64,000 nt of DNA from Candidatus Zhuqueibacterota bacterium (GTDB taxonomy: Bacteria; BS750m-G25), in the NCBI GenBank assembly GCA_016783505.1, contig JADHWK010000004.1, positions 1 to 64,000 on the forward strand, read 5' to 3'. How positions within the stretch are numbered: position 1 is the first letter of the stretch; each line of letters begins with the position of its first letter. A program made the translations under genes and the position numbers. Of this stretch, positions 46,031 to 54,494 are shown piece by piece. Under the pieces are notes generated by a model that saw only the letters and a program-made list of their open reading frames with translations, was not told the DNA's origin and ran no database searches.

Positions 46031-46147
46031 ACCGAAAACCACACAATGATGTCCCGTCCCGAAGTTTCGGGATCGGGACAACCGACAGCCGTTTTACGTA
46101 AACTACAAATTATTTTGGAAAATTCTTAGAAATTCCGAGACGTCCGG

Positions 46148-46366
46148 TTAACTCCCGCTCACCACCGTTTTGATCATCTCCACCAATTTCTTCCGCTCTT
46201 CAGGATTGGCCCGGTGTTCTTTGACCTTTCTCCATACATGGGAGCAGTCGTCACCGAATTGACCGGATGCCTTCAGGAATTGATCGAACTTCTTACGGTT
46301 CTCCCTGGTTCTCTCCACCCCGGCCTCGGCGAACAGGTCGTCTAAGTGTCTGGTGTAGCACGACAT
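46148..46366 (-). CDS. Conserved small protein of unknown function
   Basis: 72 residues: MSCYTRHLDDLFAEAGVERT, then a helical body with Lys/Glu, and a C-terminal VEMIKTVVSGS. The MSCYTRHL opening is one I recall from small conserved proteins in archaea and several bacterial phyla; no function is known. GAGG lies about seven bases before the ATG. A reverse-oriented copy of the start-proximal motif (46121-46143) lies at its 3' end. The gap to the next gene holds a REP-like palindrome and the CCCGAAGCTTCGGG hairpin. Confidence 0.65.
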   Translation of the reverse strand: MSCYTRHLDDLFAEAGVERTRENRKKFDQFLKASGQFGDDCSHVWRKVKEHRANPEERKKLVEMIKTVVSGS

Positions 46367-46495
46367 GATGTCCTCCCTTTGAATTTAAATTCACAGGCTT
46401 TGACACGGTTTGCAACCGTGTCTTTTTCAGACAATACCTGGATTATTCTATTCAAAACCTATTTGTCTCTTCCCGGACTAGCGTGGGGGTAAGCA

Positions 46496-46517
46496 TCAGT
46501 CAGGCGCCCGACTGATA
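46496..46517. repeat. REP-like palindrome, best-conserved copy
   Basis: ATCAGTCAGGCGCCCGACTGAT is an almost complete palindrome (two mismatches in 22 bases). It represents the dispersed family with further copies at 4981, 14883, 24309, 26210, 40045, 40184, 46012, 48096 and 62097. Confidence 0.8.
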
Positions 46518-46649
46518 AGTGATCTCCTGGTGCATGATAAGGATAAATTCCAAATTCCAAGCACCAAATCCCAAACAATATCAAATGACAAATCCCGAAG
46601 CTTCGGGATGGAATTTTTAACAACATGGGGATAGCATTATGGTTTACCA

Positions 46650-47849
46650 TCACCCAAACTTCCCCACCTTTTCCAACCTTTCCAGCAGGGCCGAAAGCCT
46701 GATCCCCGTTTTGTAGAAAATCACCTCGCCTTCAAAGTCCTCCTTGGAACAGTTCAATTTCTCATTCACCGCCACGATGAGATTTTTCCGGCCCGCCTTC
46801 CGGATCTTCTCTAACTTATATTTTAGGTATTCCGGCGTCCAGAATCCGATGATTTCCAGCATGGCCACCCTGCCGTCTTTATGTCGAAAAGTGAAATCGG
46901 GGATGAGAACGATATCCCCCAGATCAATTACCTCCCCCTCCCTTTCCAGCACCCAATCCCTGGTTTTACGATTGAATTTCCTGGCAAAGGACTCCTCGAT
47001 ACGGCTGTCGAAGGGATGCTCCCTTCGGTAATGTGAAGTGAGACCACATGTATGATCCAATCCGAACCCTTTTGGTCCCCAATCTGTATTGACCTCAGCC
47101 TCCATCTTCCACTTATTTGCCAGCAGAAGACCGGGCAGAAACAGGGCCATCTGCACCCCGTATTTCTGAGTATTGCGGAACAGGGAGGCGGGGCCGTCCA
47201 ATACTATTTTGTATCCGGAGGGTTCTAAACTCCTGATAAGGTGGATCAGCCTGGCTAACTTGATGTATTTAAACACCACTTTGTAATCGCTAAACAGGTA
47301 GACCTGCAACCGAACGGCCCGGTAGAGCAGGGCCTGGGCCAGGGCTACGTTGTAGCGCCGCACCAGGTCGGGGGGGCGGATCCGGTCGTCAAAATGGATC
47401 AGCACCTGGTTTTCGGGAAGATCACCGTAAAGGTGGGTTTCTAGTTCGGTCCGGGCAATCCCTAACGAACTGGCGACAGCTTCCAGCACCGACCCTCTTT
47501 CCGTTCGATAGATCAGGTCCGGTTCCCTGACAACGGGGTAGGCCCTCTGGGCTTTTGAGAAGATCTCCTGTCTCACCGCCTTATAATCCCAGTCCTTGGC
47601 GGGTCCAAATTGACACTTCTCCTCCAATAGTTTGGCCAATCCCCGATAGATTTTATAATCGGTCCTCCGCCCATAGGCCACCCCGACGGCTTCCTCCAGT
47701 TCCCCGCGGGTCTTCCCCCTGTGGTTCCGATATATCTGAATTAAAGATTCGGAGATGGTCAAGTACTGTTCGCTTTCCCCACGGGTAATATACAAGGGAT
47801 AAACCTGGTTTCCAACCACCCGACAGCGCAACAAATCTGAGGTTAACAT
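46650..47849 (-). CDS. bax1: Bax1-type nuclease, DUF790 (partner of XPB)
   Basis: 399 residues. MLTSDLLRCRVVGNQVYPLY is the typical DUF790 opening. ARTELETHLYGDLPENQVLI and RYNVALAQALLYRAVRLQVY are other family segments. Near the C-terminus, GDIVLIPDFTFRH and AMLEIIGFWTPEYLKYKLEK form a PD-(D/E)xK-like nuclease core (Asp in IPDF, Glu in LEIIGFW, Lys in KYKL). In archaea Bax1 binds XPB and cuts bubble or flap DNA. It is downstream of the XPB gene here, separated by 428 bases that contain a hairpin-array element. The functional link is inferred from known archaeal pairs. Confidence 0.88.
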   Translation of the reverse strand: MLTSDLLRCRVVGNQVYPLYITRGESEQYLTISESLIQIYRNHRGKTRGELEEAVGVAYGRRTDYKIYRGLAKLLEEKCQFGPAKDWDYKAVRQEIFSKAQRAYPVVREPDLIYRTERGSVLEAVASSLGIARTELETHLYGDLPENQVLIHFDDRIRPPDLVRRYNVALAQALLYRAVRLQVYLFSDYKVVFKYIKLARLIHLIRSLEPSGYKIVLDGPASLFRNTQKYGVQMALFLPGLLLANKWKMEAEVNTDWGPKGFGLDHTCGLTSHYRREHPFDSRIEESFARKFNRKTRDWVLEREGEVIDLGDIVLIPDFTFRHKDGRVAMLEIIGFWTPEYLKYKLEKIRKAGRKNLIVAVNEKLNCSKEDFEGEVIFYKTGIRLSALLERLEKVGKFG

Positions 47850-47882
47850 AGTATCACTCCCCGATCAGACATCGCCGGTTAG

Positions 47883-48108
47883 GTCAGTCTGGCGCCTGGG
47901 CTTGTGGCACAACTCTGAAATCATCGTAAAGATCTTGGGACTGGTTTCCCCTTTGCGTGATAATAAATTATCACGCTATTTCAAAGAAAGTCCCGAAACT
48001 TCGGGACTGATTACAGTATGTCTCAACATACTTTATTTGTATTAGCATAGGAATTTATTCCTAATGCGATAGTCCTGCAACAGGCCCGCCTGACTGACGC
48101 CCGACTGA
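47883..48108. repeat. Hairpin-array element with terminal inverted repeats, copy B
   Basis: The left end (GTCTGGCGCCTGGGCTTGTG then GCACAACT) is the inverse of the right end (GGACTATCGC reversed, reading CCTGCAACAGGCCCGCCTGA). Inside are GCGTGATAATAAATTATCACGC in two arms, GTCCCGAAACTTCGGGAC, AGTATGTCTCAACATACT and a GCATAGGAATTTATTCCTAA hairpin. Relative to copy A the orientation is reversed: its right end matches A's left end, and its left end matches A's right end. Apart from one related AGGAAT hairpin the insides differ. It lies between the XPB and Bax1 genes. Confidence 0.75.
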
Positions 48109-48277
48109 TTTGTGACGGTGTCTTCCCAAACTTCTACTCTATTTAAATTCAAATATTGATCCTCAAGACAATAATAAAGATCCTTTAAACAGGGTTTCAA
48201 ACCCTGTTAGATCGAACATGAATTAAATGGATCTGACACAGTTTGTAACGGTGTCTTTAAACCCCTTTAAAAATTCG

Positions 48278-49651
48278 TCATTTATCCAACTGATACGCCT
48301 CTCCCCTCCTTCTCCGGTAGGAGACCTGTGATTCAACGGTTCCCTTGCTTACCACTTCATACAGAAGCGCTTTTTTTCCGCTTCTTTTTCTTAAGATTCT
48401 TCCCAACCGCTGTAGATGTTCCCTGGGACTGGCGGACCCGGAGAGGATAATGGCCACGTTTGCCTCGGGAACATCCACCCCCTCGTTCAGCACCTTTGAG
48501 GTGACGACCAGCCGGTAGACCCCCTGACGGAAGTTGTCCAGAATCTGCTTCCTCTCCACCGTCCGTGTATGATGGGTTATGGCCGGGATTAAAAATTCCC
48601 TTGAAATTTTATAGACCAGATCGTTGTTTTCCGTAAAGACGATCACCCGATCCCCGTGGTGCTGTTTCAGCAGGGTGTCCAGGATAGCAAGCTTCTTCTC
48701 TGCCCCCAGCATGATCCGCCGTGATTCCACTCGGGCCAGTAGGGCCCGCCGGGCATCCGCCTCGTAGGCGCTTTCCCGGATGAACTTTCCCCATCCACCC
48801 CCGAAGAAGCGAACTTTCTTTTCCTTAACATATCTTTGGTACACCACCTGTTGAACCTCGTATTCCTCTCTCTCTTCTGGGGTCAGCTCCACCCCGATGC
48901 GGTGGATCTCGTATTCGGACAGATGCTCACCCTTCAACTCTTTGATGGTCTTCCGATAAACCACCCCCCCGATCAGATAGCTTAAGATCTTCTGCCGATT
49001 ATCCAAACGCTGGTAGGTTGCGGTCAGCCCCAGCCGGTAGGGGGCAATGGCCATCTGGGGGATGTGGGAATTCTTGGGGGAAGGGAGGTGATGAACCTCG
49101 TCGAAAATCAACAATCCAAAGCGATCCCCGTAGCGATCCATATACAGATAGGCGCTGTCATAGGTAGAAACGGTGAGGGTTTTAACTTCGTGATACCCCC
49201 CGCCCAAGATGCCCACCTCGATACCAAAGGCATCCCTGATCAGACCGTACCACTGGTTCATAAGATCCAGGGTAGGGGTAACGATCAGGGTGCTTTTCCG
49301 GGTTAATTCCATGGCTTTCAGGGCCACGAAACTTTTCCCGGCGCCCGTGGGAAGGACGACGCTTCTCAGACCGGCGGCCCTGTCCCAGGCCCCCAACGCC
49401 TCTTTTTGATACGAATAAGGATCAAATTCAAGCTGAAGTCCCAGATTAAGGTCTTCTATTTTAGATACCTTATCTTTAAAAACAATCCCTGAGTGCTTAA
49501 GGGCGGCCAGTATGCGGGAATAAGCCAGCGCCCACGCCCGCCATTTCCGCTGCCGCTCGTCCCAGCGGAAAAAGGGGGGAGGTTCCTCTCCCGACCAGTT
49601 TTCAAAGATTAAAATCCCCCCGTGAAAATGAAGTTCTGGAATATTCTGCAT
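48278..49651 (-). CDS. XPB-family superfamily-2 DNA helicase
   Basis: 457 residues. An N-terminal damage-recognition-like region precedes the helicase core: LEFDPYSYQKEALGAW (Q-like motif), LPTGAGKSFVALKAM (Walker A, 100-107), LIFDEVHHLPS (Walker B, DEVHH), and RLGLTATYQR (motif III). The second RecA domain contains VIVFTENNDLVYKI, GVDVPEANVAIILSGSASPR and QRLGRILRKRS (motif VI). The C-terminal end VSYRRRRGEAYQL is basic. The length and order match archaeal XPB rather than RecG or UvrB. It probably unwinds damaged DNA for the Bax1 nuclease. A start-proximal motif copy lies 19 bases before the ATG. Confidence 0.88.
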   Translation of the reverse strand: MQNIPELHFHGGILIFENWSGEEPPPFFRWDERQRKWRAWALAYSRILAALKHSGIVFKDKVSKIEDLNLGLQLEFDPYSYQKEALGAWDRAAGLRSVVLPTGAGKSFVALKAMELTRKSTLIVTPTLDLMNQWYGLIRDAFGIEVGILGGGYHEVKTLTVSTYDSAYLYMDRYGDRFGLLIFDEVHHLPSPKNSHIPQMAIAPYRLGLTATYQRLDNRQKILSYLIGGVVYRKTIKELKGEHLSEYEIHRIGVELTPEEREEYEVQQVVYQRYVKEKKVRFFGGGWGKFIRESAYEADARRALLARVESRRIMLGAEKKLAILDTLLKQHHGDRVIVFTENNDLVYKISREFLIPAITHHTRTVERKQILDNFRQGVYRLVVTSKVLNEGVDVPEANVAIILSGSASPREHLQRLGRILRKRSGKKALLYEVVSKGTVESQVSYRRRRGEAYQLDK

Positions 49652-49669
49652 GGAAACATGCCTAAATTT

Positions 49670-49692
49670 AACGTCTCGGAATTTCTAAGATT
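49670..49692 (-). promoter_or_regulatory. Copy of the start-proximal motif, upstream of XPB
   Basis: In gene orientation it reads ATCTTAGAAATTCCGAGACG and then TT, ending 19 bases before the XPB ATG. It is the best match to the consensus shared with mutM, HAD and SEC-C. Confidence 0.5.
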
Positions 49693-49699
49693 TTGTGTT

Positions 49700-49815
49700 C
49701 AACTTTTTCAATTGCCAAGATTGCCAAAAGTTCAGAATTTGCCAAAATTATCGAAATTTAGGCAATCTTTGAAATCTTTGAAATTTAGGCAATCTTTCAA
49801 CTTCAGATGGTTACG
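49700..49815. repeat. TTTAGGCAATCTTTGAAA-type simple repeat
   Basis: Short units ATTGCCAA and AAATTTAGGCAATCTTT alternate through the gap. The second unit occurs twice (about 49755-49770 and 49783-49799). A plus-strand frame across it is an artefact of the repeat. Confidence 0.6.
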
Positions 49816-49863
49816 ATAATTCTAAGCCATACCTTTTTCAACCTAACCGTCATTGGTTAAGGG

Positions 49864-50706
49864 TTATACAGCATATTCCCGTCCCTCCTGGGCCCCGAAA
49901 CAGATCAGATCCGATCCCCTTTCCTTAATTTCCTCCCGGCAGAATTCTACTATCTCGTCCACCTCTTCATCGGGCCTCTCCGGCTCATGATGAAATAGCA
50001 CCAACTTTTTCACGCCAGCATTCAGGGCCAGCTGGAGCGCCTCAGTGTAGGTCGAATGCCCCCATCCCCGTTTGGATTCTATCTCTTCGGGCTTATACTG
50101 GGCATCGTGAATAAGGAAGTCGGCATCCTGGCAAAAATCCTTGATCTTTTCAAAATGAGAATGATCCCCAGGGGTCAGGAAGAGCTCGTTGTCCGTGAGG
50201 AACACCAGCTTCTTGATCCCCTCCTCGATCCGAAACCCCACTCCACCACCGGGATGGCAGAGGTCGGTGAGAAAAATGCTGGCCTCTCCGATCTGCAAAA
50301 ATCTGTCCCTAACATCCTGAAACTCGATTTTAGCTTTCAGGTGATTGTAATCCACCGGAAAGTGGGATATCTCCATCTGATCGAAGATATTTAGGCTGAT
50401 CTTTCTGTTCCCCGGCGAACAGCCGTAGATGGTGATCTCGGTCTCGGCGTTGTAGGCGGGCAGGAAGAACGGAAAGCCCTGAATGTGGTCCCAATGGTAA
50501 TGGCTGAACAAGAGGTTGGTTTTCACCGGTCCACCCCGTTTCATCAACGTGAGGCCCAGTTTGCGGATGCCCGTCCCCGCATCAAAAATCAGAATATCCC
50601 CCCGGTTCAAGATCAATTCTACACAGGTAGTGTTGCCCCCATATTTTACCGTATCCTCACCCGGGGTGGGGATCGAACCCCGGGTTCCCCAGAATTTTAC
50701 CCTCAT
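49864..50706 (-). CDS. MBL-fold hydrolase, RNase Z / cAMP-phosphodiesterase-like
   Basis: 280 residues from the second ATG (50706), which has GAGGAG six bases upstream. MRVKFWGTRGSIPTPGEDT at the start and NTTCVELILNRGDILIFDAGTGIRKLG fit the class of MBL proteins with a GTRGS opening. FSHYHWDHIQGFPFF is the HxHxDH motif (two His plus Asp-His), VFLTDNEL provides an Asp, and VLFHHEPERPDEEV is the C-terminal His motif. Substrate may be cyclic nucleotide or RNA. It is upstream of the XPB gene by about 200 bases on the same strand. Confidence 0.88.
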   Translation of the reverse strand: MRVKFWGTRGSIPTPGEDTVKYGGNTTCVELILNRGDILIFDAGTGIRKLGLTLMKRGGPVKTNLLFSHYHWDHIQGFPFFLPAYNAETEITIYGCSPGNRKISLNIFDQMEISHFPVDYNHLKAKIEFQDVRDRFLQIGEASIFLTDLCHPGGGVGFRIEEGIKKLVFLTDNELFLTPGDHSHFEKIKDFCQDADFLIHDAQYKPEEIESKRGWGHSTYTEALQLALNAGVKKLVLFHHEPERPDEEVDEIVEFCREEIKERGSDLICFGAQEGREYAV

Positions 50707-50730
50707 CGATTGGCTCCTCATTATATATTG

Positions 50731-52146
50731 TTAAAAAAACGGTCTCCATTTTTCTTCCCGGGGTTTAGACCCCAAAAGGCTGACCGCAATCAAAAGTATT
50801 ACCGAACAGATTAAAGCCGGATAGATTGCCGGCACCCCTAACGGCGGGTGTCCCTGAATTTTGTTGATGATTTCCCACCCTATGGTTACCCCCATCCCGG
50901 CTGAGATAGAGACTACCCCCGCCGCCGGGGTAGCCCGTTTCCAGAAAAAGACGGCCATCAGCGCCGGTGTGATCCCGGCCCCGTACACGGTGTAGGCAGC
51001 GTATGCCGCATCCAGAATACGGGGGAAAAAAGAGATCAGGGAATAGGCAATAATTCCTAAAAGGACAACCACAATTCTGGAATAAAGAACGATCTTTTTA
51101 TCGGAGACTTCCGGGTTAATAAACCGCTGATAGATATCCCGCATGATGTTGGTGGCCGGAACCAACAGGAAGCTATTAGCGGTAGAGATAATGATAGCCA
51201 CGATGGCCCCGAACAGGATACAGCCAACTGCCACCGGCAACCCTCGGTGGGCCACCAGCAGGATGATCTTCCCCGCTTCCACCTGCGAAAGTTCCTTGAA
51301 AATGCTGGAGCCGATGACGGCTAAGCTCTGGAGGGCGATTCCCAAAAGGATCACCCCTATCACCCAGCCCACCACCGATCGCTTGGCCTCAGTGGGATTT
51401 TTAGCTGAGAAGAACCGCTGGTAGGTGTTCCCCATTCCCAGGGCTAAAAGAAACGTGGGCACAAAATAACCCATCGCCTGCACCCAAGTCATGTTACCCA
51501 AAAAGGGGTGTTGTCTCGTGGTCACGTTAGCGGCGATATGGGCCAGCCCTCCCCCCTGATGGATGAGGAAGGGCAGGGCCAGGAATACCCCGGTGATGAT
51601 GATAACCCCGTTCAGTACATCCAAGTAGGCCACCGAGATCATCCCGGCAAACAGGGTATAGCCGATGACGAAGCCGGCTACGATGACCATGGCGGTTTCC
51701 ATCGGGACCTTTCCGCCAGAGACGATGTTCAGCACCCATCCCCCACCCCGAAACTGGTAGCTGACAATGACCACGCTGGTGACAATGGTGGTGATGGTGG
51801 CCAAAATCCGCGCCCACTGGTTATACCGGACCTCCAGGATGTCGGGCACGGTGAACTGGCCAAACCGCCGCACCCGCCCGGCGATAAAATAGACGATGAT
51901 GATCCCCATCCAGCCCCCACCTGATCCGATCAGGGATGAATAGCCATGGTTGTAGCTCAAATCAGCCACCGAGAAGATATCCCCGGAGCCGATCCAGGTA
52001 GCCAGCAGGGTGCCCACCAGCACCGGGGCGGTGAGCTTTCTCCCCGCCACCATGAAGTCCTCCTGGGTCTTCGCCCGGGAGGCCAAATAAAAGCCGAAGG
52101 AAAAAAGAACAATCAAGTAACCGAAGATAGTAAATAGGTAAACCAT
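50731..52146 (-). CDS. Sodium:solute symporter, second tandem copy
   Basis: 471 residues from the ATG at 52146; the alternative start eight codons earlier has no better site. About 12-13 hydrophobic segments of the SSS (LeuT-fold) family are visible: MVYLFTIFGYLIVLFSFGF at the start, GTLLATWIGSGDIFSVADL, and GAIVAIIISTANSFLLVPAT, the conserved Na-site region. It follows the related 52236-53696 gene by 89 bases. Pair members share TQEDFMVAGR and WIGSG signatures. The substrate (organic acid, sugar or amino acid) cannot be told. Confidence 0.88.
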   Translation of the reverse strand: MVYLFTIFGYLIVLFSFGFYLASRAKTQEDFMVAGRKLTAPVLVGTLLATWIGSGDIFSVADLSYNHGYSSLIGSGGGWMGIIIVYFIAGRVRRFGQFTVPDILEVRYNQWARILATITTIVTSVVIVSYQFRGGGWVLNIVSGGKVPMETAMVIVAGFVIGYTLFAGMISVAYLDVLNGVIIITGVFLALPFLIHQGGGLAHIAANVTTRQHPFLGNMTWVQAMGYFVPTFLLALGMGNTYQRFFSAKNPTEAKRSVVGWVIGVILLGIALQSLAVIGSSIFKELSQVEAGKIILLVAHRGLPVAVGCILFGAIVAIIISTANSFLLVPATNIMRDIYQRFINPEVSDKKIVLYSRIVVVLLGIIAYSLISFFPRILDAAYAAYTVYGAGITPALMAVFFWKRATPAAGVVSISAGMGVTIGWEIINKIQGHPPLGVPAIYPALICSVILLIAVSLLGSKPREEKWRPFF

Positions 52147-52235
52147 AGGGAATTCACGCGTAAAATACAAGAATCTAAGATAAGAAAGAATATTCCTTCT
52201 TATCTTCGATTCCTGTGGTTATTGAAAAGGAAACA

Positions 52236-53696
52236 TTATGCTTCCGAAGGCTGAAAAAGCTCCTTTATTTCCTCCTCTTTCGGTGCTTGAGTCAAATAGC
52301 TTACTACGAAAAGACACAACAACGAGACAATGAGTGACGGATAGATGATGGGAATCCCCCAGGGGTCTCCGTCGGGGACCTGTTCTGGGGGGAGGATGTA
52401 GGTAATCACTTTCAGGAAAACACAGACTACCGTCCCGCTGATGATGGAAGCCAGCCCCCCGGCTTTGGTGGCCCGCTTCCAGGTCAGCGCCGCAATCAGG
52501 GCCGGGGTGATGGCTACCCCATAAATGGTGTAGGCGAAATAACTCATCTCCAGCACAGACACCAGTTTGGTGGCCAGAAAGAAGGCGATCACCCCCAAAA
52601 CGACCACTACCACCTTCTGCAGGGCCACCATGGTGCGTTGGTCCGCATCGGGCCTGATGAACCGCTGGTAGACATCACGCATGAGGTTAGTGGTGGGTGA
52701 GAGGAGATAGTTCATCCCTGTTGAAATCACCACAGCACAGGCGGCCCCTAAAAGGAGAATCCCGACGACCGGGTGCACCATATGCTTTGCCGCCAGGATC
52801 ACCATAGCCGCCGGGTCGTATCCCTGCCCCCAGAAGTGGGAGGAGGCAAAAACAGCAATAATCACCACCACCGTTTCCACCACGATGGTGCCGATCACCC
52901 ATAAAACCACCGCCTGCCGCGCCCCCTTGGCCGTCTTCGCCGAATAGAACTTCTGGTACATGCTCTGGACGCCCATAAGAAGCAGTCCGGTGGCCAGGAA
53001 GTAACTGATTCCTTTCAGGACAGGGTGGGCGCCGAAGGTCTCGGAAAACACGGTGAAATGATCGGGGGGCAGGACCTGCTGGGCGGAGGAAAGTCCCCCG
53101 GCGAAAAAGTAGACGAAGGGCGTAGAGATCACACAGGCCAGGACGATGATGATCCCATTGGGGAGGTCGGTGTAGGCCACCGCCATCATTCCGGCTAACG
53201 CCGTGAACAGGATGACGAAGGCCGCCGCTAAGAATTGGCCCACCTCGACTGAGACCGCCCCATCGGTAACCACGTTCAGGATATATCCCCCGGCCCGAAA
53301 TTGGTAGCTGACGATAGCTGTGAACGATATTATGAGGGCGATGGCCCCGAACACCCGGGCCGTCTTACCATAGCGCACCTCGAGGATGTCACCGATGGTG
53401 TACTGGCCGAAGGTGCGGATCTTTCCTGCTAAGAAGTAAATGATGATAATTCCCACCCAGGCCCCGGCCGGCATCCAAAGGCTGGAGAAACCGGCCTTGT
53501 AGGCGTATTCGGCCCCGGCGATGAACGTCCCCGACCCGATCCAAGTGCAGATCAAGGTAAACACCATCACCCGCACCGACAACGACCGGCCGGCCACCAT
53601 GAAGTCCTCCTGGGTCTTGACCTTTTTAGAACGGTAAAAGTTAAATCCCATTAACACCAGAATATAAGCTAGAATCACGTAAAGATACCAGTGCAT
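52236..53696 (-). CDS. Sodium:solute symporter, first tandem copy
   Basis: 486 residues. MHWYLYVILAYILVLMGFNF opens the first membrane segment; KTQEDFMVAGRSLSVRVMVF, TWIGSGTFIAGAEYAYKAGF and GMNYLLSPTTNLMRDVYQRF are the SSS-family signatures. The C-terminal tail TQAPKEEEIKELFQPSEA is acidic and cytosolic. With its neighbour it forms a tandem of similar size, consistent with local duplication. AGGCGG lies in front of the ATG. The role is Na-driven uptake of a small solute; the substrate is unknown. Confidence 0.88.
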   Translation of the reverse strand: MHWYLYVILAYILVLMGFNFYRSKKVKTQEDFMVAGRSLSVRVMVFTLICTWIGSGTFIAGAEYAYKAGFSSLWMPAGAWVGIIIIYFLAGKIRTFGQYTIGDILEVRYGKTARVFGAIALIISFTAIVSYQFRAGGYILNVVTDGAVSVEVGQFLAAAFVILFTALAGMMAVAYTDLPNGIIIVLACVISTPFVYFFAGGLSSAQQVLPPDHFTVFSETFGAHPVLKGISYFLATGLLLMGVQSMYQKFYSAKTAKGARQAVVLWVIGTIVVETVVVIIAVFASSHFWGQGYDPAAMVILAAKHMVHPVVGILLLGAACAVVISTGMNYLLSPTTNLMRDVYQRFIRPDADQRTMVALQKVVVVVLGVIAFFLATKLVSVLEMSYFAYTIYGVAITPALIAALTWKRATKAGGLASIISGTVVCVFLKVITYILPPEQVPDGDPWGIPIIYPSLIVSLLCLFVVSYLTQAPKEEEIKELFQPSEA

Positions 53697-53753
53697 ATCC
53701 GCCTCCTTTTTAAAATATCAGTATCAATACAGTAAGACGAACTTTTTTCGATG

Positions 53754-54161
53754 TTAGGGCTCCTTTCTCCTAATCCCCTTGATCATGTCAAAGTGAGCAT
53801 CGTAACTATAGATGACCCGAATATCGTTGTTTTTCATTACGGCGGCATGGATAGCATACCGGGGTTTAATCCCAGGAGATTTCATCAGGATTTCTCTTGC
53901 CAGCATGATGTCTTCCTTTTCCACCGGTAGAATAGAAGGAACACTTTTAATAAAGTTATCAAAGATAGCAAATCCATGTTTGGGTTCATTAATGGCAGCA
54001 AAACGGTATAGAATCTCCTGTAAGACTTCTGAGTCCGACACTCCCTCCATCTCGCCCAGGGCTATTCTCTGAAGGAAAGCCAGCGAGGGCTGCTTAAACG
54101 GGTGGGATTTTCCAGCAGCATAGATGGGAATATTGGTATCAATAAATACCGTCTCAATCAT
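53754..54161 (-). CDS. PIN-domain toxin
   Basis: 135 residues from the ATG at 54161. ETVFIDTNIPIYAAGKSHPF supplies the first PIN Asp (FIDTN), and EVLQEILYRFAAIN has the conserved Glu. The segment ILMKSPGIKPRYAIHAAVMK holds the third acidic position less clearly (the usual ARDALHVA motif reads PRYAIHAAV), so catalytic completeness is uncertain. YSYDAHFDMI gives the last Asp. VapC-type toxins cleave tRNA or rRNA. It overlaps the antitoxin stop by eight bases (ATGATTGA), a typical translationally coupled pair. Confidence 0.83.
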   Translation of the reverse strand: MIETVFIDTNIPIYAAGKSHPFKQPSLAFLQRIALGEMEGVSDSEVLQEILYRFAAINEPKHGFAIFDNFIKSVPSILPVEKEDIMLAREILMKSPGIKPRYAIHAAVMKNNDIRVIYSYDAHFDMIKGIRRKEP

Positions 54162-54402
54162 CCAAGATCCCCTTTTCAATCTCCCCCTCCATTTCAGCCC
54201 ACTCCTTAACGGGCGCATTAATTTCACCCAGAGCCTTAACGGCTTTAAGTCTTTCGTTCTCTTCCAATAGTCCGTATTGTCTCTTTACCGCTTCCCTGAT
54301 GAGATTCCCGATAGAGGTTCTTTTGACTTTGGCCAATGCTTCCAGACATTTAAAAAGGGATGGGGAGAACAAAATAGTCGTTTTTTTATCTAATGTAGAC
54401 AT
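54154..54402 (-). CDS. RHH antitoxin paired with the PIN toxin
   Basis: 82 residues. TTILFSPSLFKCLEALAKVK is the RHH strand and helix, RTSIGNLIREAVKRQYGLL the second helix. The C-terminal EWAEMEGEIEKGILDD is acidic and would wrap the toxin. The start has GGAGG upstream. It is the first gene of a two-gene VapBC-like module, probably autoregulated by the complex on its promoter at about 54430-54460 (AT-rich, TTAATAATTATC repeats). Confidence 0.83.
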   Translation of the reverse strand: MSTLDKKTTILFSPSLFKCLEALAKVKRTSIGNLIREAVKRQYGLLEENERLKAVKALGEINAPVKEWAEMEGEIEKGILDD

Positions 54403-54494
54403 TCCAGACCTCCATATAAATTAATAATTATCTCCATACATTAATATAATAAATGATTACCTTTTTGTCAAGGATTATTTAAGATTTTGGGGGA

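Noticed and set aside
46459-46653. 64-codon minus-strand frame
   Set aside because: It consists of REP-like and CCCGAAG hairpin repeats.
49622-49819. Plus-strand frame of 65 codons
   Set aside because: It is built from the TTGCCAA / TTTAGGCAATC simple repeat and overlaps the start of the XPB gene on the other strand.
50640-50700. GGGATCGAACCCCGG, resembling a tRNA T-loop
   Set aside because: It lies inside the conserved GTRGSIPTP coding segment of the MBL protein, and no cloverleaf forms around it.
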